Assembly (NCBI RefSeq): GCF_020010925.1
Contig: NZ_JAGJBZ010000002.1
Coordinates: 3,782,001 to 3,846,000 of the forward strand
Reading direction: 5' to 3'
Length of the DNA: 64,000 bases
DNA from: Streptomyces griseiscabiei
GTDB taxonomy: Bacteria > Actinomycetota > Actinomycetes > Streptomycetales > Streptomycetaceae
Of the stretch, positions 56,101-64,000 are shown piece after piece; position 1 is the stretch's first letter, and every line of letters starts with the position of its first letter. The notes below the pieces were generated by a model that saw nothing but the letters and a program-made list of their open reading frames with translations, was not told the origin of the DNA and did no database searches. The position numbers were made by a program, and so were the translations under genes.

Positions 56101-57865
56101 GGAGGAGGCTGTGGAGCTGCTGCGGTCCCTGGCGGAACGGGACATGGGCGTGGCACCGTCGTTCGCCAACGCCCTGATCGCGCTGTCCCACCATCTTCCG
56201 GAGCGGAGCATCGACCTGCGACGTGAGGCGGTCGCGATCTACGAACGGGCGGAGGCGGCGGCCCCGGGCGTCCACGGTTCCGCCCCGGCCGTCGCTCGTG
56301 CCGCACTCGGGGAGGCCCTCACCGATGCCGGCCAGTACCCCGAAGGCCTACGCGCCTTCGACGCATCGATCGCCGCCCTGCGTCCTTACGCGGACCGTCT
56401 GCCCGCCGCGCACGGACCGGAGCTCGCCCGGGTACTCGATCTCCAGTCCTACGCCCTGTTCGACGCGGGGGACCCCGAGGGTGCCCTGAGCACGGCGACC
56501 GAGGCGTTCGAGGTGTTCGCGGTCGCGGTGACCGAGGAACCCGGGGCCTTCCTGGACGAGTTCGCCCGTGTCTCGGGGAACTTGGTGTTCCACCTGGCCC
56601 GGCGGGAGCGCTGGTCGGAGATCCTCACACGGACCGGGCGGGCACTGGCCCTGTGCGGCCCGCCTGCCGCCGAGGAGTTCCACCAGCGGTTCGACGCCAT
56701 GCTGGAGTTCCTGGACCATCGAAGCCTGGCGTTGGGGCAGCTGGGCCGTCACGAGGAGAGCGCGGACTGCGTACGGGACATGGTCGCCCTGCGCCGCCGG
56801 ATGGTGGAGGCCGATCCCGGCGACGACGGCCACCGCCTCTCGCTGGCCGGGGATCTGTCGCGTCTCTCCGACACGCTGGCCGAGGCGGGACGACCGTGCG
56901 ATGCCGTCGACCCCGTACGTGAGGCCCTCGCCCTGACACGGGGCGTGTCCGCGAACGCGGACAGCGGGGACGACGGTGACGAAGAAGCCGACGGAGAAGG
57001 CGAGTCCGAGGTGGATGAGGAGGTGAACGAGGGCGCGCTGCTCGTCCAGCTGGCCGTGGCGCTGCAGCGGGCGGGCGGCACAGGGGCGCTGGCCGCCGCC
57101 GTGGAGGCTGTTCGTCATCACGAGGATCCAGCAGGTCTGCCCATGGAGGGGTGTGAGGACGGCTACTGCCAGGCACTGCACCTGTACGCCGCCGCACAGT
57201 CGGCCGCCGGGCACTTCATAGCGGCGGTGGACGCCTGCCAGTACCTGGTGGTGCTGCGCGCCCAGTACACGGCCGGTGCGGCGGATCACGGTCAGGAGGG
57301 CCGACGTCTGGATCTGGACGAAGCCCTGACCTCACTGGCCTGGGCACTGCTGGACGCCGGCGCGTGGCCCCGGGCGCTGGGGCTGTCTCGCGGCGTACTC
57401 AGGTCACTCACCGCGCCGGAGGCCCCACCTGCGGACACCACACCGCAACACCGCGTCGCACTCGGGGGCGTCCTGCACGTCATGGCCCTGGCCCTCACCG
57501 CGGCGGGCCACCACCAAGAGGCCGTGCGCACCGCACGGCGGGCGTTCGCCGTCCGTCGCCGCCTGGCTGCCCGGTTCCCCGGAACACACATGGCCGAGTT
57601 GGCGGAGACGATAGGCGTTCTCGCGCTCACTCTCCACGCCGCGGGCCGCGCCACAGAGGCCGCGACCATGATCCGACGGGCCATCACCCTTTGTACCCGC
57701 CTCGCGACCGCCGCCCCCGCCGCCCACCGGGACGGCCTCCGCCAACTGCTCCGCCATCAGGCACACATCGAGGCGCCGGCACCTCGGAGCCGCTCGGCCG
57801 GACCGGTCTCCACGGGCACGTGTCTCGAAGCCGCCTGCGAGGGCCCGGAGGACGCTCTGGCCTGA
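53147..57865 (+). CDS. Trypsin-like protease-STAND NTPase-TPR protein (copy 3)
   Basis: The largest paralogue, 1572 residues from ATG 53147 (GGGGGAG upstream; an in-frame start at 53102 lacks a site). The protease has ITAAHTV (His), RDFAVLRV (Asp) and GMSGSAVV (Ser). The linker ISLLRPE, Walker A GPGGQGKT, Walker B LLLVVDYAE, LLRHEQKVW and LGEYLLG match copies 1 and 2. The C-terminal two thirds are TPR repeats with an acidic low-complexity insert (GDEEADGEGESE region). It is divergent from the Trypco2 gene and has no small partner of its own directly upstream. Confidence 0.87.
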   Translation: MSERAVAADPRVVELASLGAGAKAHTAGSGYLLHDGLVITAAHTVPAPGTGEVRVRPGGTGPWLHARVLLRRYPDRTAPEGQEPRAVRDFAVLRVEDAAGLPTELPPVRWGRLATRPCPALIEATGFPAGLKVYEDRGGPRLATVLRDTAHISGTIVASDTHGSRHVVHVVHPVPSPPEGAGASGRRRTRWDGMSGSAVVCEGMLVGVVVRADTLAGVEIEETAALWDDPEARALLGLQGLRPRPAELSRVLHRTTARPALSPISLLRPEVAAVRFHGRENTLRDLRAWRHRDADASVRLLTGPGGQGKTRVGLEAVREAERAGWTAGFLADRADGRLLARLAALDTPLLLVVDYAETRWSQLHELLDVFGPSGRAHHRHPVRLLFLARKAGQWWSGLQAHAHFPRDASVSPLPPLEHTAALRAVAVSDAMGSLGERLAALYPGRSAQKAMRAAVPPSVAEDRYSGALNLQMAVLVALLQAVDPVRVTNGERDEAVLLRHEQKVWRRTADSHGIGGLPLFEYRRMVAAATLCPAEDEQEALAVLSRLRPTGLVREPATPPPDPAACGRWLSGLHPSDDDYWGPLQPDRLGEYLLGNVLAEDPELLGRLLPTTTERQTSAAFHLLSRAQPHQPHICEPLRVVVTAHPDPLALRAVDAVVAVENPAALRQALTAVLEEIRGAMDQYAPLAERLYEAVPLPSLALDEWAADLAGLLARHPPNATTADPHEASAEHARWLHRYAVRLVEIGQLTAARTVAEKSVALWHDLGAHGRPGAESGLGLALNTLALASDHDRSRPEALSLSQDVLRHYQDLAERDPDTYTADLAMAWHNLANRLADADRLDDALRSALTARDLYRALADDDPEHLPDVALAEYGLTRIHSALGQFGAATADARRATDLYRDLAVRWPDRYRSRVPEVLGSLAELLRTTGLFAEALEAVEECLTESRRLVALDPKRFGQDLAESLSDATAVFDDLGDEERARAAAEEAVELLRSLAERDMGVAPSFANALIALSHHLPERSIDLRREAVAIYERAEAAAPGVHGSAPAVARAALGEALTDAGQYPEGLRAFDASIAALRPYADRLPAAHGPELARVLDLQSYALFDAGDPEGALSTATEAFEVFAVAVTEEPGAFLDEFARVSGNLVFHLARRERWSEILTRTGRALALCGPPAAEEFHQRFDAMLEFLDHRSLALGQLGRHEESADCVRDMVALRRRMVEADPGDDGHRLSLAGDLSRLSDTLAEAGRPCDAVDPVREALALTRGVSANADSGDDGDEEADGEGESEVDEEVNEGALLVQLAVALQRAGGTGALAAAVEAVRHHEDPAGLPMEGCEDGYCQALHLYAAAQSAAGHFIAAVDACQYLVVLRAQYTAGAADHGQEGRRLDLDEALTSLAWALLDAGAWPRALGLSRGVLRSLTAPEAPPADTTPQHRVALGGVLHVMALALTAAGHHQEAVRTARRAFAVRRRLAARFPGTHMAELAETIGVLALTLHAAGRATEAATMIRRAITLCTRLATAAPAAHRDGLRQLLRHQAHIEAPAPRSRSAGPVSTGTCLEAACEGPEDALA

Positions 57866-57928
57866 TCGCGTAGGCTCCCTGCCCGGCCCGGTGGGGCGGC
57901 GCGCCCGGCCGGGAGCGGTGATGCGGGG

Positions 57929-58177
57929 TCACCGGGAGCAGCCATGGTCCCATGGAGCACGGTGTCCGTTCCGGTGGCCGTGGTCCTCCGGACGGGACCG
58001 CCACCGATCCAGTGGGTATTCCGGTGCGAGCCGGGACAGTGCTGCCGTCAGGCGGTCGCTTGCCTCCTCGCTCTCCCGGAATGTGCGTTGCCGCTCGTTG
58101 ATGAATGCCGGGAGCACGAGAGTGGCCGGTGACACGGTGCCGTTGAAGGTTTGCGGGATGACCATCGGCGAGGGCAC
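57929..58177 (-). CDS. Possible small hypothetical protein
   Basis: An 82-residue frame with fair codon use (PATLVLPAFINERQRTF, LTAALSRLAPEYPLDRW) but a less convincing C-terminus and no strong ribosome site. It lies in the otherwise empty gap 57866-58435 and could be a gene fragment. Confidence 0.25.
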   Translation of the reverse strand: MPSPMVIPQTFNGTVSPATLVLPAFINERQRTFRESEEASDRLTAALSRLAPEYPLDRWRSRPEDHGHRNGHRAPWDHGCSR

Positions 58178-58332
58178 TGCCCGATGGCCGCTTCACCACC
58201 CGCCTGTGACCGGGGACGCTATCGCTCCCAGTGGTGCGCCGTAGGCGTAACCACGGTGCCCCCGGTCGCCGTTGGATTTGTGTGACGAAAACCAAGGAAC
58301 GCGCCGAGGACACCTGCCTGCTTGTTTACCAA

Positions 58333-58412
58333 TGAGCAGTGTGCATCGTGAAGTCGTAGGTCACGGGTCTGGCGTGAGTCGTCTTCGGGATGCTCGGGCT
58401 GGTCGTGGGCGG
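58333..58412 (-). repeat. Orphan IS5-type element end
   Basis: About 80 bases closely resembling, in inverted orientation, the 5' end at 59882-59961 that precedes the IS5 pseudogene. Here the matching sequence stops soon after the start region (TGCACACTGCTCA) and no transposase follows, so it is a solo end or the remnant of a deleted copy. Confidence 0.7.
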
Positions 58413-58435
58413 ATGCCTCTCGCGAAGATCATCGG

Positions 58436-59278
58436 TCAGCGGGCGATTTCGCGGTTGGTCAGCACCAGCAGGGCCCTGACCAGGACGGTCGCCGACTTCG
58501 GGTCGGTGCGGAGCTTGGTGAGGACGCGCCAGTTCTTCAGGTGGGCGAAGCCGTGCTCGACTGGGGCGCGGACTGCGGCCAGCACGGTGTTTGACAGTTT
58601 CTGGCCGGGGGTCAGGGGCCGGTTGCGGGCGGCCCTGTAGCCGGTGATCACGGCCGGGTCGGCGTCCGGGTCGTCGTTGTCATCGAGGCCGATGAAGCCC
58701 AGGTCGGCGATGGCGCCGAGGCCGGTCGCGCGCAGATGGGCGGTGAGGTGGTCGTGCCGGCAGGCGGTGATCTCCGAGGCGCGTCCGGGCCGGGCCGCGG
58801 AGACCCAGAGCAGCCGGCCACGATCGTCGGTGAGTGCGATCACGAGTAGTCCGTGGCATTTGCTCTTGCCGGAGTAGTTCTTCCGGTTCGCGTCTCCGGT
58901 GCGGCGCCGGGTGCGTATCAGCGAGCCGTCCAGCAGTACGATGCCGCCGCCCGTTCGGGCGATCTTCTTGAGCGCGCGGTCCAGGCGCGGGGCGCGGGCG
59001 GCCAGCAGGCCGACGACCTCGCGCACCCACCGGCTCACGGTGGTGCGGTGGATGCCGTTGCCGCCGGCCGGGTCGCCGGGCCGCTGGTCACAGCGCAGCA
59101 CCGCCAGCACGATCCCGGCGATCTTCCCGGCGGGCAGCGCCCGCCACGGCGAGCGGATCTTCTTGCAGTGGCCGCGGATCAGATCGGCGAGATAGTTCAA
59201 GGCGGCGCTCGACAGTGGCAGGCGGGCGGTGTAGACAAGGCCGTCAGGGCCCTCGACGGTTTCGTTGTTTTTCTTCAC
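58436..59278 (-). mobile_element. IS5-type transposase, apparently complete
   Basis: A DDE transposase of about 280 residues from GTG 59278. An N-terminal helix-turn-helix region (AGGNGIHRTTVSRWVREVV) precedes the DDE core: LLDGSLI (first Asp), AIADLGFIGL (second Asp) and PVEHGFAHLKNWR (Glu). The frame is intact to the stop at 58436. An upstream GTG/ATG extension to 59320 is possible. Its relative at 59969 on the other strand is broken. Confidence 0.85.
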
Positions 59279-59340
59279 ACCAAACTCAACTGCCGCCGGG
59301 GGCCCGCCGGTTACGCCCACTCGCTCTTCGAATCCGGCTA

Positions 59341-59796
59341 CTACGGGCGCACAGTGAACTTGCCGTCACCCCGCTTGTGCAGCCAGCCGCGATCGGCCAG
59401 CTTGGTCAACTTCCCGCGCAGCGGCTCCAGCTTGCCCCGCACCCCGGTGTCCAGACCCAACGCCTCGCCGACGGCCCGGGTGGCGACCGGCCCGCCGGCC
59501 CGCCGCACGACAACCAGGATGCGCTGGTAGTCCGCCGGCAGCGCGGACTCGGCCACCCCTGACGCCCGGTCCGGGACCAGCCGCACCCCCCGACCCGCCA
59601 CCTGCACCACCGGCGACCCGGCCGTTGCCCGATCATCAGCGAGCTGCTCGCTCATCCGCTGCCACACCCGCACCGCCACGGCCAGCTCGTCCCGCTCGGC
59701 CCGCACCTCGGACAACTGCTTGACCAACTGCTCTTCGAGTTCATCCAGCTCCGCGCGGCGCGCGGTGATCCGCTCATGCACCTCGGGGTCCACCAT
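59341..59796 (-). CDS. Hypothetical coiled-coil/winged-helix protein
   Basis: A 151-residue protein from ATG 59796. Residues 1-45 form a strong Glu/Leu/Arg coiled coil (ARRAELDELEEQLVKQL), and the C-terminal 65 residues resemble a winged helix (DYQRILVVVRRAGGPVATRAVGEALGLD then KLADRGWLHKRGDGKF). Proteins of this form are common and often multicopy in Streptomyces, sometimes beside IS elements, which fits the place between two IS5 copies. A DNA-binding role is likely but unproven. Confidence 0.7.
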   Translation of the reverse strand: MVDPEVHERITARRAELDELEEQLVKQLSEVRAERDELAVAVRVWQRMSEQLADDRATAGSPVVQVAGRGVRLVPDRASGVAESALPADYQRILVVVRRAGGPVATRAVGEALGLDTGVRGKLEPLRGKLTKLADRGWLHKRGDGKFTVRP

Positions 59797-59881
59797 GCGC
59801 CGGAGCGTACGAGCGCAACCCGAGACGGCGGGCGAGAAACCGCAAACCCCGCGCCTGCCAGACGATCTACACCTCAGACTG

Positions 59882-59961
59882 CCGCCCACGACCAGCACGA
59901 GTACGCCGAAGACAACTCACGCCAGACCCGTGACCAGCACCTTCACGCTGCACACCGCTCA
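59882..59961 (+). repeat. IS5-type element 5' end
   Basis: Inverted partner of 58333-58412, directly before the broken transposase at 59969. Shared blocks include CGCCCACGACCAGC and ACTCACGCCAGACCCGTGAC. Confidence 0.7.
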
Positions 59962-59968
59962 ATGCCGT

Positions 59969-60695
59969 ATGCCTCTGTCCACGCGCACCGTCAACCACCT
60001 CGCAGATCTCCTGCGTCGCCACCTGAAGGCGATACGGTCCCGGTGGCGGATCCTGCCGCCCGGGAAGATCGCGGTGATCGTCCTGGCCGTGCTCCGCCAC
60101 CACCAGCGCCTGGCCGACATGGCTGGCGGCAACAACGTCTCCGAGTCCACCATCCGCCATCCGCCGCTGGCGCGACGAGCTGACCGGACTGCTCGCCGCC
60201 CAGGCCCCGCGCCTGGACCGCGCCCTGAAGAAGGTCGCCAAGCAGGGCGGGGAGGTGGTCCTGATCGACGGTACCCTCATCCCCACCCAGCGCCGCACCG
60301 GAAAGGCCGACCGGCGCAACTACTCCGGTACGCACCACCATCACGGCCTTCGCTTCCTCGCCCTGACCGACGAGAGAGGCCGCCCGATCTGGATGTCAGC
60401 TGCCAGGCCCGGCCGCACCCACGACAACACCGCCGCCCGCCATGACCACATCCTGGCTCAGCTACGCGCCGCCGGCCTCGGATTCCGCGGCCTGGACAAC
60501 GACGTACGCAACCCCGTGATCGTCACCGGCTTTCACGCCAGCCGCACCCACAAACTCACCTCCGTCGAGAAAACCGCCAACCGAGTCCTCGCCGTCGGAC
60601 GCGCGCCGGTCGAGCACGGCTTCGCCCACCTCAAGAACTGGCGAATACTCACCAAGCTGCGCACCGATCCCGCTCGCGCAACGGGTCTTCTATGA
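59969..60695 (+). pseudogene. IS5-type transposase, frameshifted and internally deleted
   Basis: The first part (from ATG 59969) gives LSTRTVNHLADLLRRHLKAI and PPGKIAVIVLAVLRHHQRLAD. Near 60158-60165 the frame shifts; the continuation (ELTGLLAAQAPRLDRAL, VVLIDGTLIPTQRRTG, PVEHGFAHLKNWR) is in another frame to about 60695. In LRAAGLGFRGLDND the usual ALADL with the second catalytic Asp is missing. It cannot be active. Confidence 0.8.
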
Positions 60696-60874
60696 GCCCT
60701 GCTCATTTGACGAACCTCGAAGTCAACCGCTGACGGACGATCTGCTCAGCGGACTACCGCCCGCGAACAGCGTGAGCACCCAGAGGAGCGGTCACGCCAG
60801 CCCTTTTGACCTGTGTCTTCAGGCTGGCGGAGGCTCTGTCGACCACACCGTGGTGTATTTTGCCACCACCGCCC

Positions 60875-60890
60875 GGTAACGACTGTTACC
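60875..60890. promoter_or_regulatory. Palindromic operator of the toxin-antitoxin pair
   Basis: Perfect inverted repeat GGTAAC-gact-GTTACC, eight bases before the antitoxin ATG. Ribbon-helix-helix antitoxins usually bind such sites to autoregulate. Confidence 0.6.
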
Positions 60891-60898
60891 ATGCCGGT

Positions 60899-61138
60899 AT
60901 GGCGAAGACACAGCTGGGTGCGCGTGTGGATGAGGACGTGGCGGAGCTCGCGAAGAAACGAGCCGCTGACCTGGGACTGAGCATCGGGGACTACCTCGCC
61001 AGGCTGGTGCAGGACGATGCCAGCGGCCTGCGCGCCCGAGCGGTGGACGCGGCTGCCCGCTTCCTGGCCGAACACCAGGCGGTCTTCGACGACGCCGAAC
61101 AGGCCCAGCAAGCGCCAAGGGGGGCGCGTGCGGCCTGA
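60899..61138 (+). CDS. Ribbon-helix-helix antitoxin
   Basis: A 79-residue protein. LGARVDEDVAELAKKRAADLG then SIGDYLARLVQDD is the strand-helix-turn-helix of the RHH/CopG fold; the Arg/Ala-rich C-terminus would bind the toxin. ATG 60899 directly follows the palindrome at 60875. The stop overlaps the toxin ATG (TGATG), the classic antitoxin-first layout. Confidence 0.75.
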   Translation: MAKTQLGARVDEDVAELAKKRAADLGLSIGDYLARLVQDDASGLRARAVDAAARFLAEHQAVFDDAEQAQQAPRGARAA

Positions 61139-61515
61139 TGGATCTGCACATTGACGTTCCCTGGATCCTGCAGGTCGCCGAGGCTGCGGGGGCGGACGAT
61201 CCGGCCCCCGACGACTACGGTGTTCCCGTCTCGGCGGTCGCTCGCCACCGGGCCGAACTGTTCGAACAGCCCGTCTACGGCAGCCCCTACGCCAAGGCCG
61301 CCGCCCTGGTGCACACGCTGGGCCGGTGCCGCTGGCTGGAGCGCTCCAACATGGCCGTCGCCGCGGCGTCCGGCGTCATGTATCTCGAAGCCGCGGGCAT
61401 CTCCGTCAAGCCCGGCCGTGAGGACGCCATCGCCCTGAAGGACCTGCTCCTTGACCCCGCCTGCACCGCGGGGAAGATCGCCGCTCTTCTGCGGACCTGG
61501 CCCACCACCACCTGA
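61138..61515 (+). CDS. Doc/Fic-like toxin component
   Basis: A 125-residue protein that resembles the Doc-like toxins paired with RHH antitoxins in actinobacteria (MDLHIDVPWILQVAE start, AAALVHTLGR helix, MYLEAAG helix). At the position of the Fic motif HPFxxGNKR it reads CRWLERSNM, so the catalytic His and the anion-binding loop are missing. It may therefore be an inactive or mechanistically different member. Confidence 0.7.
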   Translation: MDLHIDVPWILQVAEAAGADDPAPDDYGVPVSAVARHRAELFEQPVYGSPYAKAAALVHTLGRCRWLERSNMAVAAASGVMYLEAAGISVKPGREDAIALKDLLLDPACTAGKIAALLRTWPTTT

Positions 61516-61845
61516 CGCCCACAGCCCGCCACTGCCCGAGGGCGGGGCTGAGGGAGCAGGTTTCTGTGATCGTCACCGGTTTGAAGGAGGCGTCAGCTTC
61601 CAGCACCTCTCTGCTGGAGCATGGGATACCGGCGAGGAAATGCGTTATGACCGCGTACTCGTGATTTCTTTATTAGCACCTTGCCCGGCTCGGTGGGCAG
61701 TTCGCCGCTCTGCTCAAGGTGAAGTCGGCTGTTCTTGTATAGCTACGACCAGGTGGTGTGTAGCGCTGAGTGACGGTCCGGGGGCCCGCCTGCGGACCCC
61801 CGGCCGGCATTGATCCCGCCACGCGCGATCCGGAGTGCGGCACGA
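61516..61845. other. Non-coding gap
   Basis: About 330 bases between the toxin stop and the end of the convergent secreted protein. No gene or clear hairpin was found. Confidence 0.4.
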
Positions 61846-62364
61846 TCATTTGTGGTCGACGTACCACTTCGTGCAGCTCTTGCCTCCGCTCTTCGGGAAG
61901 AGACAGGTCCGCACGGCGTAGCTGTAGCCGTCGCCGGTCTGCAGCCGCACAGCACGCGTCGCCAGCTGGTCCTCGACGTTTGCCTCGTAGGCGTTCGCTG
62001 TGTCCCCGCAACTGTCGTAACCGCCCACCGTGGCGGGATGCTGCGGCTTGCTGCTCATCTTGAACTTCTTGTCGCTGCGCTGGACCTCGACCCGGTCACC
62101 CTTCACGATGTCCTTGGCATAGGCGCGGGCCTTGTTGTCCTTAATCCGCTCGGTCCACAACTCGGCGTGCTTTCCCTTGTAGTCCAGCTCACCCGAGACC
62201 CCGTAGATCCCCGCGACGCTCCCGCAGAACTCCGCAGTCGCCCGCACCGACGTCCCCACGCCCTTGGCGACAGCGCTCGCCGGCGCCCCGGCCACAGCGA
62301 TCCCGGCGCCCGCGAGCAGGAACGACGACACCACCACGCCGCCGACCATACGCTTCTTCCTCAT
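61846..62364 (-). CDS. Secreted small protein (hypothetical)
   Basis: A 172-residue protein from ATG 62364 (GGGGGAGAG upstream). MRKKR followed by a hydrophobic run and AGAPASA is a Sec signal peptide, cleaved near residue 31. The mature part has four Cys (EFCGSV, YDSCGD, RTCLF, KSCTKW) likely in two disulphides and is Lys-rich. The family is not recognised. It is a codirectional neighbour of another small secreted protein. Confidence 0.7.
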   Translation of the reverse strand: MRKKRMVGGVVVSSFLLAGAGIAVAGAPASAVAKGVGTSVRATAEFCGSVAGIYGVSGELDYKGKHAELWTERIKDNKARAYAKDIVKGDRVEVQRSDKKFKMSSKPQHPATVGGYDSCGDTANAYEANVEDQLATRAVRLQTGDGYSYAVRTCLFPKSGGKSCTKWYVDHK

Positions 62365-62577
62365 AACTCTCCCCCGTACGTCCTGAATTGGGGCGCCCCC
62401 TCCGGGGACGCCCCGGCGGAACAACGCGTCCCTTGACCAACGCGTGATCCGCCATGGGCCACGTGAACGTGCTACGCCCGCCAGAAGGTCACTTCAGCGA
62501 CTTCGGAAACGGGCATTCAGGCATATCAGCTGGCGGGAAGCGGAAACCTGCACGCCAGCCCGCCTACGTTGATCGTC

Positions 62578-62967
62578 CTACCAGTACAGGAACCTGCCGG
62601 TGCACGGGTCATCCGCGTTGTTCACGTTCTCGCAGACCCGCGCTGCGTAGAAGCCACCGTCGTCGTACGCCTTGGTAGAGCAGCCGGCCGCTGATCCGTT
62701 GGCGTCATACGTCCGCTTGTGAAAGAGCGACGGCCCCCACCTGACTTCGACGTACGCCTGATTGCCATCAGCCTCCTTGTCGCAAATGGTGATGAGGCCG
62801 TTGCTGTCGAGCAGGGCAAAGTCGCTGCCCTGGTAGATGTACGTCGATTGTGCGTAGGCCGACGTCGCGGAGGTCACCGCGAGCGTGAGGGCTGCTCCAG
62901 CCACCCCAGCGGAGGTCAGCAGGGCCCGACGCTTGGACTGCAGCGCGGTTCTTACGGAAGTGCTCAC
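62578..62967 (-). CDS. Secreted small protein (hypothetical)
   Basis: A 129-residue protein from GTG 62967 with CAGGAG upstream. The N-terminus (SKRRALL, hydrophobic core, SAYAQ) is a typical signal peptide with cleavage after AYA. The mature part is about 90 residues with four Cys (TICDK, AGCST, RVCEN, DPCTG) and aromatic residues (YIYQGSDF, GRFLYW). Function unknown. Confidence 0.7.
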   Translation of the reverse strand: MSTSVRTALQSKRRALLTSAGVAGAALTLAVTSATSAYAQSTYIYQGSDFALLDSNGLITICDKEADGNQAYVEVRWGPSLFHKRTYDANGSAAGCSTKAYDDGGFYAARVCENVNNADDPCTGRFLYW

Positions 62968-63421
62968 AGATGCTCCTGTATGTGATCGTGGACAGAGGGA
63001 CCGGACTGGAACCTGGGCAAGTGCGCAGGCAGTCGGTCGCCATGAGTGTGTGGACGGTTTCAGTAACGCGGCGGCCATGGACGTCAGGGTCCCGGTTCCC
63101 GTGGCGGGCAGCACTATGACGGATGCCACCGAGTCGCTGCTTCAGCCTCATTCCCCCGATGTGTGTGGTGGGCGCACCCTGTGAGAGCCCGATGCGGCAA
63201 TGACAGCAGGTGAGTTCAGCAGGGTGCGGATCGGTTCAGTGCCTACACCTCATGTCGGCGAGATCAACTGTGCTATTCCGCCCCGGCCGAGGGCCAGTGG
63301 ACTCGCGTTCCAAGACGGCGTGGGACGCACGCTGCCTAGCTGACCTGGTGTGTTGCAAACAGAATGGGATGCGCGTGGAATGCTGAGCTTGACTCTGTCG
63401 GGGATCTTGGAGTTGCCGAGG
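62968..63421. other. Non-coding gap
   Basis: About 450 bases between the secreted protein start and the end of the IS1182-type transposase. It should hold the promoter of the secreted protein and the right end of the IS; no clear inverted repeat was recognised. Confidence 0.4.
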
Positions 63422-64000
63422 TCAGGTGCCGAGGGTTCGCCAGGACTTCGGCCGAGGTATCTCGCGCCGGTCGAGGTAGTTCTGGAAGGCAGTCGGCCGG
63501 CGGGGCGTGGGGGTTTCCTCGGTGGGCGGCAGTCCGCTGAGGCGCTCGATGTTGACGGCGATGGCGGTCAGGATGTGCTGGATGTGGGCCTTTCCCTGTC
63601 CTCGGTAGCGGCAGTGGCGCATGCCGTGTCCGTGGGCGAACTCGTTGACTGTTCCTTCCGCCCCGGAGCGGACCGCGTAGCGGGTCTTCCACTCGGGTGT
63701 CTGCTGCTCGGTGCGGACGCGGAGTTGCAGGTCGCGGAGTTCTCGTGGGGGAACCCCACGGTGCGGGTGCCTTCACGGGAGGCGGTGCACTGGGCGCGGG
63801 CCGGGCAGGGGTGGCACTGGCTCTTGGTGAACCTGGCCAGGGTCAGTGGGGCCGCGGTGGGTGAGGTAGTTCTCTGCACCATGATCTGGCGCAGGGCCTG
63901 GACACGAGGGCCCAACGCGCGGTCCGCTCCGGGACGGTAGAGGTGCTCCAGGAGCCGGACGGCGTCGTTTCCGGTGGCGAGGATCCTGGTCTTGGGCGTG
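63422..64000 (-). pseudogene. IS1182-type transposase, frameshifted, 5' end outside window
   Basis: From the window edge inward the minus strand reads RLLEHLYRPGADRALGPR and FTKSQCHPCPARAQCT (Cys cluster typical of IS1182 transposases), then after GFP a base is missing in a C run (about 63741-63752) and the rest (RELRDLQLRVR, NEFAHGHGMRHCRYRG, HIQHILTAIAVNIERL) is in another frame, ending at 63422. The 5' part lies beyond base 64000. Confidence 0.8.

Overview
The window is high-GC actinobacterial DNA, almost certainly Streptomyces: very GC-rich third codon positions, GTG/ATG starts with AGGAGG-like ribosome sites, many ATGA/GTGA overlaps, a SARP regulator with a TTA (bldA) codon, and actinobacterial-type IS elements. 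No tRNA, rRNA or CRISPR array was seen.

Positions 1-36806 are the 3' part of a modular type I polyketide cluster. The gene content matches a concanamycin-type plecomacrolide pathway. The last two PKS proteins (one cut by the window start) carry KR, then DH+KR, then DH+KR+TE modules, which fits the C7 hydroxyl and the 2,4-diene of that macrolide. They are followed by a four-gene methoxymalonyl-ACP set (dehydrogenase, ACP, acyl-CoA dehydrogenase, FkbH), and the O-methyltransferase lies further on. A bidirectional terminator separates this plus-strand operon from minus-strand sugar genes: rmlB, rmlA and an O-carbamoyltransferase, then a 4-ketoreductase, 3-ketoreductase, 2,3-dehydratase and glycosyltransferase. 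These are the steps expected for 4-O-carbamoyl-D-olivose, and there is no epimerase. A minus-strand operon of type II thioesterase, a small protein and the O-methyltransferase diverges from plus-strand metallophosphoesterase, phosphopantetheinyl transferase, SARP regulator, crotonyl-CoA carboxylase/reductase and 3-hydroxybutyryl-CoA dehydrogenase. The last two supply ethylmalonyl-CoA; the dehydrogenase has a frameshift in this sequence. Two nearly identical promoters with SARP-type heptamer pairs sit upstream of the carbamoyltransferase and of the glycosyltransferase.

Positions 36807-43802 hold a hypothetical protein, a LysR / alpha-beta hydrolase / LLM-oxidoreductase operon, a cytochrome P450, a decayed small gene and two small proteins.

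Positions 43803-64000 are accessory. They hold a truncated Ser/Thr kinase with a coupled small peptide gene, an IS21 remnant, three large paralogous trypsin-like protease-STAND NTPase-TPR proteins with two small partners (one of the Trypco2 type), IS5-type elements, an RHH/Doc-like toxin-antitoxin pair, two small secreted proteins and a broken IS1182-type transposase. The protease-STAND block resembles the NTP-dependent conflict systems of multicellular bacteria. Its most intriguing feature is that two unrelated small partners share the C-terminus (D/E)ELPER and overlap the downstream protease gene by GTGA.
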